64,000 bases of DNA from Halodurantibacterium flavum. Lineage in GTDB: Bacteria > Pseudomonadota > Alphaproteobacteria > Rhodobacterales > Rhodobacteraceae. The position numbers and the translations under genes are program-made. The notes beneath the pieces are model-generated. The model did no database searches. It was not told the DNA's origin and saw only the letters and a list, made by a program, of their open reading frames with translations. Positions 8,471 through 16,201 of this stretch are shown here, in pieces (position 1 is the first letter of the stretch; every line of letters begins with the position of its first letter). The stretch covers positions 248,001-312,000 of the forward strand of contig NZ_JBHUGH010000002.1 in NCBI RefSeq assembly GCF_042681825.1, given 5' to 3'.

Positions 8471-9904
8471 ATGCGCATCGCTGTCGGCGGAATTCATACC
8501 GAATGTTCGACCTACTCGCCGGTTCTCATGCAGACCGGGGATTTTCGTGTGCTGCGGGGCGCGGACCTGACGGCAAGCCCCTATTTCGCGTTTTTGGCGG
8601 ATCACGACGCCGAGGTGGCGCCGCTGCTGCACGCGCGCGCCGTGGCCGGCGGGCCCGTGACGCGCGCGACATACGATGCCTTCAAGGCCGAGTTCCTGCA
8701 GCGGCTGGACTCGGCAAGGCCCTTCGATGCGGTCTATCTTGCGATGCATGGCGCGATGTTCGTCGAGGGAATGCAGGATGCCGAAGGGGACTGGATCGCC
8801 GCGGTCCGCGCAGCCGTAGGGCCCCGGATGCTTGTCGCGTGCAGCTATGATCTGCATGGAAACCTGTCGCAGCGCATCGTGGACCAGATCGACATCTTCG
8901 CCGCCTATCGCACGGCCCCCCATATTGATGTCACCGAGACGATGACCGCGGCTTACGGAATGCTGCTCGATGCCGTCTCGACGGGCCGGCGCCCCGGCGT
9001 CGTGCGCGTGCCGGTGCCGCTGCTGCTGCCGGGCGAGCGGTCCTCGACCGAGGATGAGCCGGCGCGGTCGCTCTATGCCGCCTTGCCCGCGCAAGAGGGG
9101 CCGGGCGTGTGGCGCACGGACCTCATGATCGGATATGTCTGGGCGGACGAGCCGCGCGCCACCGCCTGCGCGGTCGTCACAGGCACGGACAGAGACGCGG
9201 CGGTCGCTGCGGGAACGGCGATTGCCCGGTCGTTCTGGGAAGCGCGCGCGCAGTTCGGCTTTGGCCCGAGGACCGGTCCGCTGGCCGAGATGCTGGACAT
9301 CGCGGCCAGTGCCACCACCCGACCCGTAATCCTTGCCGACAGCGGCGACAACCCGACGGGGGGCGGTGTGGGCGACAGGGGCGATGTGCTGGCCGCCCTC
9401 GTCGCGCGGGACTGGCAGGATGCGCTGGTCGCGGGCATCGCCGATCGGGCAGCGACCGACGCGTGCTTTTCGGCAGGGACCGGCAGCACGGTTTCCCTGA
9501 CGATCGGCGGATCGCTTGATCCGGCGGGCGTCCGCGTGCAGGCACAGGCCACCGTCCTGCGCCTGCATGACGGCGCGACCGACAACGACAGGCAGGCGGT
9601 GGTGCGGATCGGCGGAATCACCGTCGTGCTGGCGGCCAAGCGCAGACCCTATCACGACATTGCCGATTTCGCGGAGCTGGGGCTGGACCCCGCGGCGGTT
9701 GCGCTGCTGGTGGTAAAGTCGGGCTATCTGTCGCCCCAGCTGGCACCGCTGGCCGCGCCGAACCTGATGGCGCTGACCGATGGCGTCGTCAATCAGGACA
9801 TTCCCCGGCTGTCGAACCTGCACCGGGCTGCGGGCACTCTGCCCTTCGAGGCGCGCGACCATTTCACACCCGAACCGCAACCCTCGGCACGATTCACCGG
9901 CTGA
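8471..9904 (+). CDS. M81 family metallopeptidase (MlrC-like), copy 2
   Basis: A 477-residue M81 protein; the start is placed at the ATG at 8471 (MRIAVGGIHTE), the usual family N-terminus. It has the same landmarks as copy 1 at 2492-3994: AVGGIHTECSTYSP, YLAMHGAMFVEG, SYDLHGNLSQR (metal region) and ADSGDNPTGGGVGD. It is clearly diverged from copy 1, so the two probably have different roles rather than being a recent duplication. It sits between GH20 and the MFS carrier with a 2-bp gap to the latter. Reaction unknown; amide hydrolysis is the family expectation. Confidence 0.85.
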   Translation: MRIAVGGIHTECSTYSPVLMQTGDFRVLRGADLTASPYFAFLADHDAEVAPLLHARAVAGGPVTRATYDAFKAEFLQRLDSARPFDAVYLAMHGAMFVEGMQDAEGDWIAAVRAAVGPRMLVACSYDLHGNLSQRIVDQIDIFAAYRTAPHIDVTETMTAAYGMLLDAVSTGRRPGVVRVPVPLLLPGERSSTEDEPARSLYAALPAQEGPGVWRTDLMIGYVWADEPRATACAVVTGTDRDAAVAAGTAIARSFWEARAQFGFGPRTGPLAEMLDIAASATTRPVILADSGDNPTGGGVGDRGDVLAALVARDWQDALVAGIADRAATDACFSAGTGSTVSLTIGGSLDPAGVRVQAQATVLRLHDGATDNDRQAVVRIGGITVVLAAKRRPYHDIADFAELGLDPAAVALLVVKSGYLSPQLAPLAAPNLMALTDGVVNQDIPRLSNLHRAAGTLPFEARDHFTPEPQPSARFTG

Positions 9905-9906
9905 TC

Positions 9907-11133
9907 ATGACCGCATGGTTCAGCATTCTGCGCGACCACGCCGTTGTGCGCACCTCGGCCGCGGCAATCTTTCTGTACGGCTTCGCCGGAGCGGCGACGT
10001 CGCCCTACCAGGCCGTCATCGGCATCCGCGAACTGGGTCTTTCAGACCTGACCTATGCCCTGCTCAGCCTTGTGGCCGCGATCGCGCATGTGCTGATCGC
10101 GGTGGCCAGCGGCTATCTGTCGGACCGGTATCAAAGCTATCGACTTCCGCTGATCCTCGTATCCTCTTTCGGGATGATCGGCTTCGGCGCCATCTGGCTG
10201 AACCCCACGCCCCTGACCTTTGCAATCGCGACCGTTGGGCCGCTGGCGCTGTTTCATGCGACAAACTCGCTGCTCTTCGGCAATGTCCGCGCGAAAACCG
10301 ACAGCTTCGACCCTGCGGAGGCCGCGATCGCCAATGCGCTGATGCGGATGATGGTTTCGCTGTCATGGGTGCTGGTCCCGGGGATCGTGGGCCTGATCCT
10401 CGCCCGGCATGACAGCATGATCACCGCCTATCTGATCGCGGCGGTCTTTGCTGCGGGCTGCCTTGCAACGATCCTGTTCGGGATGGAGCGTGACACCAGG
10501 ATGCCCCTGCCATCCGGGCCCCGCATCGCGGCATTGCCCGACCTGATCGGGGTGCTGTCGTCCGGGATGATCCTGCGGATCGCGGGTGTCGCGCTCATCA
10601 CGCAGGTTCTGACCGTAAACGCGACGGTCCTGCCCCTGATCGTGACGGGCCGTGCGAACGGGGCGGCGTCGGATATCGGGTTTCTTGTCGGGCTGGTGGC
10701 CCTGCTGGAGGTGATCTTCATGTTCTTCTGGGCGTATGCGGTGCGATACATGCACCTGACCACCGCACTGGCAGTCTCGGCGATGTTGTACCTGGCCTAC
10801 CTTTCGGCCATCGCGATGGCCACGGCCCCGTGGCATGTCTATGCGGCCAGCGTGATTGCGGGCATCTCCGCGGCGGGGATCATCTCGTTGCCGATCAGCT
10901 ATCTGCTGGACCTGATCCGCAACCGCCCGGGCCTGTCGGCATCGCTGATCGCGGTGAACATGTTTCTGGGCGCGGCACTCGGATCGGCCGTGTTCGCGCT
11001 CGGAGCGGCGATCAGCGGCTATGGCCTCGCCTCGGTACTGGGCGGCATCGCGGGGGTGGCCGGCGCCGCCATGCTTGTTTATCTCGACCGGCGCCCGCAG
11101 CGCGATCGCCCCCTTGAACGGGCCGCGCCATGA
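9907..11133 (+). CDS. MFS transporter
   Basis: A 408-residue inner-membrane protein with about 12 hydrophobic segments and a major-facilitator loop between TM2 and TM3 (SGYLSDRYQSYRLPL). It follows the second M81 gene by 2 bp and its last four bases (ATGA) overlap the start of cutC, so it belongs to the rightward amino-sugar operon. The likely role is uptake of an amino sugar, a GlcNAc disaccharide or a GlcNAc conjugate (context inference). No other transporter is encoded in this block. Confidence 0.88.
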   Translation: MTAWFSILRDHAVVRTSAAAIFLYGFAGAATSPYQAVIGIRELGLSDLTYALLSLVAAIAHVLIAVASGYLSDRYQSYRLPLILVSSFGMIGFGAIWLNPTPLTFAIATVGPLALFHATNSLLFGNVRAKTDSFDPAEAAIANALMRMMVSLSWVLVPGIVGLILARHDSMITAYLIAAVFAAGCLATILFGMERDTRMPLPSGPRIAALPDLIGVLSSGMILRIAGVALITQVLTVNATVLPLIVTGRANGAASDIGFLVGLVALLEVIFMFFWAYAVRYMHLTTALAVSAMLYLAYLSAIAMATAPWHVYAASVIAGISAAGIISLPISYLLDLIRNRPGLSASLIAVNMFLGAALGSAVFALGAAISGYGLASVLGGIAGVAGAAMLVYLDRRPQRDRPLERAAP

Positions 11134-11870
11134 TTACGCTGGAGGTCTGCGTCGACGACCCCGCAGGGATGATGGCGGCGGTGCGGGGAGGCGCGGACCG
11201 GATCGAACTTTGCGCGGCGCTGGCGCTTGGCGGGTTGACGCCTTCGGCGGGGTTGATGCGGGTCGCAGCAGACCTGCCGCTGCCCGTGATGGCCATGATC
11301 CGGCCGCGCGCCGGCAATTTCATCTGGAGCGAGGCAGAGATCAGCGCGCAACTGGCCGAGATTGCCGCTGCGCGCGCCTGCGGCCTGGCCGGCGTGGTGA
11401 TCGGTGCCTCCTTGCCCGACGGTCGGCTGGACGCCGAGACGCTGGCGCGGCTCGTCGCGGCGGCGCAGGGGCTGGACCTGACGTTGCACCGCGCTATCGA
11501 TCTTGCGCCCGATCCCGTGGCGGCGATGGGCGTTTGCCGTGATCTGGGCATCCTGCGCGTCTTGTCATCTGGTGGAGCCGCGACCGCATGCGACGGGATG
11601 GCGCGTCTCGCTGCGATGCAGGCCGCCGCCCCGGACGTGACCGTCATGCCCGGCGGTGGTGTCAGCGCGGCCACGATCGCGGCGCTGGCGCGGAACGTGC
11701 CATTGACGCAGGTGCACGCGTCATGCAGCACACCCGCGCCGCCGCCCGCAGATCCCCGGATCGCAGGTCTCGGCTTACAGCCCGCGAACGCCCGCGTGAC
11801 CGATGCTGCACTCGTCCGGGGCTTGCGGACCGCGTTGGATCAGCTGGCGGGTTCGACAACGCGCGGGTGA
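11130..11870 (+). CDS. cutC: CutC-family protein
   Basis: A 246-residue TIM-barrel protein with CutC landmarks: LEVCVDDPAGMMAAVRGGAD at the N-terminus, RIELCAAL, GGLTPSAGL, MIRPRAGNF, LHRAID, LSSGGA and MPGGGV. CutC was first linked to copper homeostasis in E. coli, but that role is disputed. Its repeated occurrence in sugar-catabolic clusters (here ATGA overlap with the MFS gene) suggests a metabolic enzyme. The last 31 bases overlap convergently with the 3' end of nagB on the other strand. Confidence 0.9.
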   Translation: MITLEVCVDDPAGMMAAVRGGADRIELCAALALGGLTPSAGLMRVAADLPLPVMAMIRPRAGNFIWSEAEISAQLAEIAAARACGLAGVVIGASLPDGRLDAETLARLVAAAQGLDLTLHRAIDLAPDPVAAMGVCRDLGILRVLSSGGAATACDGMARLAAMQAAAPDVTVMPGGGVSAATIAALARNVPLTQVHASCSTPAPPPADPRIAGLGLQPANARVTDAALVRGLRTALDQLAGSTTRG

Positions 11871-12619
11871 ACCAGTTCATAGTAGTCGCGCAGCGCCAGC
11901 GCACTTGCGGCAGCTTCGTCCAGAACGACCGTCACCTTGCGGTGCATCTGCAGGATCGACGCCGGGCAAGCGGCCGTCACCGGCCCTTCGATCATCTGCG
12001 CGACGACCTTGGCCTTTGCCTCGCCAAAGGCAAGCAGCACGATGTCCTGTGCGCGCATGATCGTGCCGATGCCCATCGTGATGGCAAGGCGCGGTACATC
12101 GTCATCCGACGCAAAATAGCGCGCGTTCGCGGCGCGGGTCGATCGGGTCAGCGTCTTGATCCGCGTCAGTGACGACAGGCTGGAGGTGGGTTCGTTGAAC
12201 CCGATATGCCCGTTCGCCCCCAGCCCCAGAAGTTGCAGGCCGATGTCGCCCGCCGCCACGATCGCTGCCTCGTATCGGGCGGCCTCGGCTTCCGGATCAG
12301 GGGCATCGCCGCGGGGCAGATGCGTGTGGCCGGGTGCGAAATCGACCTGATCGAAGAACTTGTCACGCATGTAGGTCCAGTACGAACAGGGATGATCCGG
12401 CGACAGCCCGATGTATTCGTCCAGGTTGAACGACTGCGCACGCGCAAAGCTGATACCGCTGTCGCGATGACGCGCGATAAGATCGGCATAGACGGCCTCC
12501 ATCGTGCCGCCGGTCGCCAGGCCCAGCACGACATCGGGTTCGCTGGCAAGACGGTCGGCGATCAGCGCGGCGGCGCAACCGGTCGCGGTTTCGCGCGTCT
12601 CATGGATCAGAACCTTCAT
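11840..12619 (-). CDS. nagB: Glucosamine-6-phosphate deaminase
   Basis: A 259-residue enzyme converting glucosamine-6-P to fructose-6-P and ammonia, the step after NagA. Conserved parts: LATGGTMEAVY (phosphate loop, about 34-44), FNLDEYIGL with Asp67, and GLGANGHIGFNEP with His138 and Glu143. The start at 12619 (MKVLIHE) is the family start. It is encoded on the opposite strand to the RpiR-GH20-MFS operon and follows ridA by 7 bp. The 3' end overlaps cutC by 31 bp, so the two convergent transcripts have no room for a separate terminator. Confidence 0.95.
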   Translation of the reverse strand: MKVLIHETRETATGCAAALIADRLASEPDVVLGLATGGTMEAVYADLIARHRDSGISFARAQSFNLDEYIGLSPDHPCSYWTYMRDKFFDQVDFAPGHTHLPRGDAPDPEAEAARYEAAIVAAGDIGLQLLGLGANGHIGFNEPTSSLSSLTRIKTLTRSTRAANARYFASDDDVPRLAITMGIGTIMRAQDIVLLAFGEAKAKVVAQMIEGPVTAACPASILQMHRKVTVVLDEAAASALALRDYYELVHPRVVEPAS

Positions 12620-12626
12620 GGCCGGA

Positions 12627-13031
12627 TCATCCTTCCTCCGGCAGTGGTTTCCACGCAAGCACGTCGATCTCAACCTTCGCATCGACCATCAGGCGGGATT
12701 CCACTGTGGAACGCGCAGGCGGATGCGCACCGAAATGGCGGGCGAAGACCGCGTTGAAGGACGAAAAATCGCGCGCGTCCTCCAGCCAGCAGTTCACCTT
12801 CACAACATCCTCCAGCCCGCAGCCGGCCATTGCCAGAACATCGCAAATATGGGCCATCACCTGCTCGGTCTGCGCAACGATGCCGCCTGCCACGACCTCG
12901 CCATCGACCGTCGGCACCTGACCCGACACATGCACGTAATCACCCGCGCGCACCGCTTTGGCAAAGGGCCGCGGCTGGCCCCCGGCCTGCGTGTCGGCGG
13001 AGGCGTATCGGATCAGGCGCTGCTGTTTCAT
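12627..13031 (-). CDS. ridA: RidA-family enamine/imine deaminase
   Basis: A 134-residue YjgF/YER057c/UK114 protein. Family marks are VHVSGQVP, VAQTEQVMAHI, and Arg107 in PARSTV, the residue that anchors the carboxylate of 2-aminoacrylate-type intermediates. RidA proteins hydrolyse reactive enamines made by PLP dehydratases; the DSD1-like enzyme at 1402-2490 would make such an intermediate if it is a D-serine/threonine dehydratase. That gives a functional link across the cluster (inference). It is the first gene of a two-gene operon with nagB. Confidence 0.9.
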   Translation of the reverse strand: MKQQRLIRYASADTQAGGQPRPFAKAVRAGDYVHVSGQVPTVDGEVVAGGIVAQTEQVMAHICDVLAMAGCGLEDVVKVNCWLEDARDFSSFNAVFARHFGAHPPARSTVESRLMVDAKVEIDVLAWKPLPEEG

Positions 13032-13471
13032 GGGAAATCCGGAAATTGGTTGTTTGCTCGAGTTTCACATGCGTGACACCCGCTTTCAAGCCGCCCGCCG
13101 CGTCGTGCTTGCCTATGAGGCGAACAACACGGGAATTTCCGCCTGGACCTCGCCCAGCACGAGGCCATCCTTTCGGCCGGCCGAGCTTCTCTGCGATCTT
13201 CCTGACCGGTACCTTCGCATCGCCAAGAAGATAGGGACTTATCGCAAGTCAGTTTTAGAATGCCGCTCTGCAAGTATCGTGCGCGTAATGGAACTTGTGA
13301 GAGTATCATGACGCGGGGGACAGAGAGCCGCCCGACCTCATGCCCCGTGCGGCATAGCGGGTACGAAACGGGCCTTGGAGCGGCAACCGGCGTGGCTTCA
13401 GGTTCAACTGAAACGCCGTGCCGTGAACTCTATACAGGTTTCGTAACTGGCTTGATCAAAGATCGGTGGCT
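13032..13471. other. 440-bp intergenic stretch, no supported gene
   Basis: This stretch separates the ridA start (leftward) and the tetR stop. The part next to 13031 must carry the ridA-nagB promoter. Short open frames exist on both strands but none has a ribosome site or recognisable family pattern. The composition is somewhat less GC-rich from about 13240 to 13470 than in neighbouring genes, suggesting a junction between the amino-sugar block and the TetR segment. Confidence 0.4.
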
Positions 13472-14140
13472 TCATCCGCTTTCGGGCAGATTATCGTCAA
13501 GGCGGGAACGTCGGCTGGCGAGGATACCCGAGAGCAACAGCTCTACGCCGAACGCGAACCGCGCGTCCTGATCGGTCGCGAGCATCTCCGGAATGCTTGC
13601 GCGGATATTGGGGTAGCGCTCGGTCAGGGCGTCAAGTTCTTCCAGGGGTCCGGCAAGCGGATGGGTGCCGCCGGCCCGCCGCGTCTGTTCAAGGAGAGCC
13701 TGCTCCTCGATGACAAAGCCCATCACATAGTACATCAGCGTAAAAACGGCCCTCGCTGCGGGCGCGGCCTCAAATCCGGCCTTGCGCAGCGCTCCCACGA
13801 CGATCTCTCCCATGTCCAGAACATTGGGCCGTGCCACAAAGGTACCCGCGAACACGCGCGCCCCGTCGCGACGGCCGAGGAGTGCGCGGCGCATCTCGTA
13901 AGCGCTGCTGCGTAGCGTTTCGGCATAGCCTCCGCGGGTGTCGATCTTGTCTGCCACGCCCTGCACGAGCACCTCGGCCATCGCGTCGATCAGCGCAGGC
14001 TTGCCCGGAAAATGCCAGTAGATCGCCGGAGCCTGCACTTCGAGCGCATCGGCCAGCCTGCGCATACTGAGACCTTCGAGGCCGACTTCATCCAGAAGAT
14101 CGAGGGCCTTAACAACGATGAATGTGCGATCCAGGGCCAT
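13472..14140 (-). CDS. TetR-family repressor
   Basis: A 222-residue regulator. The N-terminal helix-turn-helix (about residues 8-50, with LSMRRLADALEVQAPAIYWHFPGK) is close to the classical TetR class, and the C-terminal half resembles the TetR_C ligand domain. It is divergent from the small acidic protein at 14211. Two TTAAC-N3-GTTAA palindromes in the 70-bp intergenic region are almost certainly its operators, so it should repress both itself and its neighbour. No efflux gene is adjacent, unlike standard tetR-tetA arrangements, so the ligand is unknown. Confidence 0.9.
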   Translation of the reverse strand: MALDRTFIVVKALDLLDEVGLEGLSMRRLADALEVQAPAIYWHFPGKPALIDAMAEVLVQGVADKIDTRGGYAETLRSSAYEMRRALLGRRDGARVFAGTFVARPNVLDMGEIVVGALRKAGFEAAPAARAVFTLMYYVMGFVIEEQALLEQTRRAGGTHPLAGPLEELDALTERYPNIRASIPEMLATDQDARFAFGVELLLSGILASRRSRLDDNLPESG

Positions 14141-14164
14141 AGGGATTCCTTCTTGCTTCGACTC

Positions 14165-14200
14165 CTTAACATTGTTAAGTCAATTTAACACCGTTAAATT
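14165..14200. promoter_or_regulatory. Tandem TetR operators
   Basis: Two palindromes share the core TTAAC-N3-GTTAA: CTTAACATTGTTAAG at 14165-14179 and AATTTAACACCGTTAAATT at 14182-14200 (8-bp arms). Their centres are 19 bp apart. They fill the space between the divergent tetR (start 14140) and the gene at 14211, whose GGAGG ribosome site begins directly after the second palindrome at 14201. Repressor bound there would block translation-proximal transcription in both directions. Confidence 0.8.
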
Positions 14201-14210
14201 GGAGGCTGCC

Positions 14211-14615
14211 ATGCATCTTGATCTCAGTGAACTGCCCCTCATCTGGATGCGCAACCACACCGAGGACGAAGAGCACGATGACGAAAACGAGGGCGAGATG
14301 TTCCTCGGTGTGTTGCGTCGCAACGAACCCTTCATCATGATTGCCGAGGAGATGCCTCGGCTTTCGGACATAGCCGCGATGGATCAGGCGGAACGCAAAG
14401 AGCGCGCCAAGCTGTTCAAGGTTCACAAGAAGGACCTCGCCCGTCTTTGCGCCGGGATGATTGTCATCGCCCCTTCAGGCAGCGTGGCGATGCCGTTGCG
14501 CGTGGCACTGGAGAAGTTCGCGTCTGCCATCGGGATCGCCCTGATTTTCGCTGACAGCCCGCCTGCGGCACGCGAGATCGCGCAAGCAAGGCTGTCGCCA
14601 GGCCTTCGCCCTTAG
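14211..14615 (+). CDS. Small acidic protein under TetR control, unknown function
   Basis: A 134-residue protein with a strongly acidic segment at residues 17-28 (runs of Glu/Asp), followed by an alternating pattern (MFLGVLRRNEPFIMIAEEMP, then AGMIVIAPSG) that could form a small alpha/beta domain. No family is recognised. It starts at the ATG at 14211, 5 bases after GGAGG, and lies immediately downstream of two TetR operators, so is probably the main target of that repressor. The next feature is a decayed AraC-like fragment on the other strand, so it appears to be a single-gene unit. Confidence 0.75.
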   Translation: MHLDLSELPLIWMRNHTEDEEHDDENEGEMFLGVLRRNEPFIMIAEEMPRLSDIAAMDQAERKERAKLFKVHKKDLARLCAGMIVIAPSGSVAMPLRVALEKFASAIGIALIFADSPPAAREIAQARLSPGLRP

Positions 14616-14705
14616 CGCGGCGCTGGGTGCTGTCGCCTGCGTCAGGACAGAACGCAAAACTTCGAGGGGCCCATGTCTGGCCTTTCCTAGGTCGGTCGCT
14701 CGCCG

Positions 14706-15047
14706 TCAGGCAGACCATACGGATGCGTAAGTACGGATCGCTTCCACCAGAAGCACATCGGCAAGCCGGGCGCTTACGATCCCGCGTCCCGGCATGTCCC
14801 GCTCGACCTCGTCCGATATGAGGGTGAGAAGTGTGGTGATCGCCCCCGAGGCCGATGAGCTCTGCTGAATGCAGATGAAGTCCGGCAGCCTGTCGAAAAG
14901 AAAGTCGGCATTCGCCCCGGCCAAGGTCACAGTCCCGCCGATCGCGTTCGTCTCATCCCCGTCGATGCGCGCGACATCCTTCTCCGATCCGTCATAGAGG
15001 CTGCGCCCGCCCGTCGGCGTGAGCCCGGGAGCCGCCCCGTCAGGTCG
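14706..15047 (-). pseudogene. Truncated AraC-type regulator, cupin (AraC N-terminal) fragment
   Basis: The reverse frame runs in phase from just after the lacI stop at 15048 to a stop at 14706. It contains a pattern typical of cupin-type AraC regulators: TPTGGRSLYDGSE, then GANADFLFDRLPDFICIQQ, then IVSARLADVLLVEAIRTYA. There is no start codon at the expected N-terminus, the first part of the cupin is missing, and the frame stops before the two AraC helix-turn-helix motifs. It is therefore a remnant. The remaining bases 14616-14705 hold nothing recognisable. Confidence 0.65.
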
Positions 15048-16076
15048 TCACCCTTGCGAAGATCCCCTGATGACGAGGGACGGCAGCGGGCCTTCCGTTC
15101 TGGCCGGGATCTCCTTGCCGGCGATCAGGTCCATCAGCAATCCCGTGGCGAGGCCCGCGACCTGCTCCAGATGCAGATCGACGGCGGTGAGGGACGGCCG
15201 CTCTTCCCGGGCCCTGAGACCGTCGTAGCGCGTAACCACCCGAACCTCGCCGGGCACCGCGCGTCCCGCATCCCGGAGCGCGCGCATCGCCCCGGTGGCG
15301 AAGGCGTCCACGGGGGCAAAGATCGCATCTATCCCGGGAACCTGTTGCAGAAGATCGCGGGTCGCACGGTACGCGCCGTCCTCCCCTTCCTGTTCCGGCA
15401 CCGGGATCACGCAGGGGGGGATGCCGGCAAGGGACATCCGCCGGTCGTAACATTCCCGCGTCACCGCATGAGACACCCGCGACGATGCACCGATGATCAG
15501 GGCGATCCGGCGCGCGCCCCGTTCCAGCAGGTGGGAAAGAAGCAGATCGGCGGTGCGTTCATAATGCATGTCGACCCATGGCAGGCCCGTGCCCGCAGGC
15601 TGGCCGATCACCACCACCGGTATGCCGCGCGTTTCCAGCAGCGAGAGGAACGGGTCATCCTGCTGCGGCTCGATCACGATCGCTCCGTCCATGGCAACAT
15701 GGCGCAGGGCGACGGCGGGGTCGGCCACCGGTGGCACCAGAACCAGCGCGGAATTGTAGTCCAGCGCATGGATCGCCGCCGAGGCCGCGATCTCCATCAA
15801 AAACCCGAGCCGTGAAGAGCCGGCCGAGACGGCGGCAGGCATCGAGGTCATCACGGCGATGGTATTGGTCCTGCCCGTGCGCATCCGCCGGGCGGCCAGA
15901 TTGGGCACATAGCCGAGGGCGGCAATAGCCTGGTTGATTCGCTGCCGGGTCTCGGTCTCGACGGCGCGCGCCCCGGAAAGTGCGTTCGAAACCGTCCCCT
16001 GCGACACGCCCGCAAGCCGCGCCACATCCTTGACCGTAGGTCGTCTGCCCGCCGGTTTGTCCATATCCTGCCGCAT
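15048..16076 (-). CDS. LacI-family transcriptional regulator
   Basis: A 342-residue regulator (338 if the ATG at 16064 is used). The N-terminal LacI helix-turn-helix is TVKDVARLAGVSQGTVSNALSG, followed by the hinge helix region NLAARRMRTGRTNTIAVM, then a periplasmic-binding-protein-like ligand domain. It is divergent from the arylsulfotransferase-like gene and ABC transporter, with two operator-like palindromes in the 125-bp gap. The effector is unknown; by context it would be the compound imported by the ABC system. Confidence 0.9.
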   Translation of the reverse strand: MRQDMDKPAGRRPTVKDVARLAGVSQGTVSNALSGARAVETETRQRINQAIAALGYVPNLAARRMRTGRTNTIAVMTSMPAAVSAGSSRLGFLMEIAASAAIHALDYNSALVLVPPVADPAVALRHVAMDGAIVIEPQQDDPFLSLLETRGIPVVVIGQPAGTGLPWVDMHYERTADLLLSHLLERGARRIALIIGASSRVSHAVTRECYDRRMSLAGIPPCVIPVPEQEGEDGAYRATRDLLQQVPGIDAIFAPVDAFATGAMRALRDAGRAVPGEVRVVTRYDGLRAREERPSLTAVDLHLEQVAGLATGLLMDLIAGKEIPARTEGPLPSLVIRGSSQG

Positions 16077-16132
16077 CCTTGATCATCGTGCCCGACGCTT
16101 CATCACCGGGACCTTCGAAAGCCCTTGTGCAC

Positions 16133-16190
16133 ATTAAAACGTTTTACTCGGCACGATATCAACCCTACATCTTCATTAAATCGTTTTAAG
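16133..16190. promoter_or_regulatory. Paired LacI-type operators
   Basis: Two sites of the form ATTAAAwCGTTTTA: ATTAAAACGTTTTACT at 16133-16148 (containing the perfect palindrome TAAAACGTTTTA) and ATTAAATCGTTTTAAG at 16175-16190. The central CG is the usual LacI-family signature. Centres are 42 bp apart, four helical turns, which favours looping or cooperative binding. The second site abuts the ribosome-binding site (AAGGAG, 16188-16193) of the gene at 16202. Confidence 0.75.
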
Positions 16191-16201
16191 GAGCATCAGC
16201 C

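Noticed and set aside
13032..13471. Short frames in both strands that might be an IS or regulator remnant
   Set aside because: No transposase motif, terminal inverted repeats or target duplications could be seen, and no frame gave a convincing family match.
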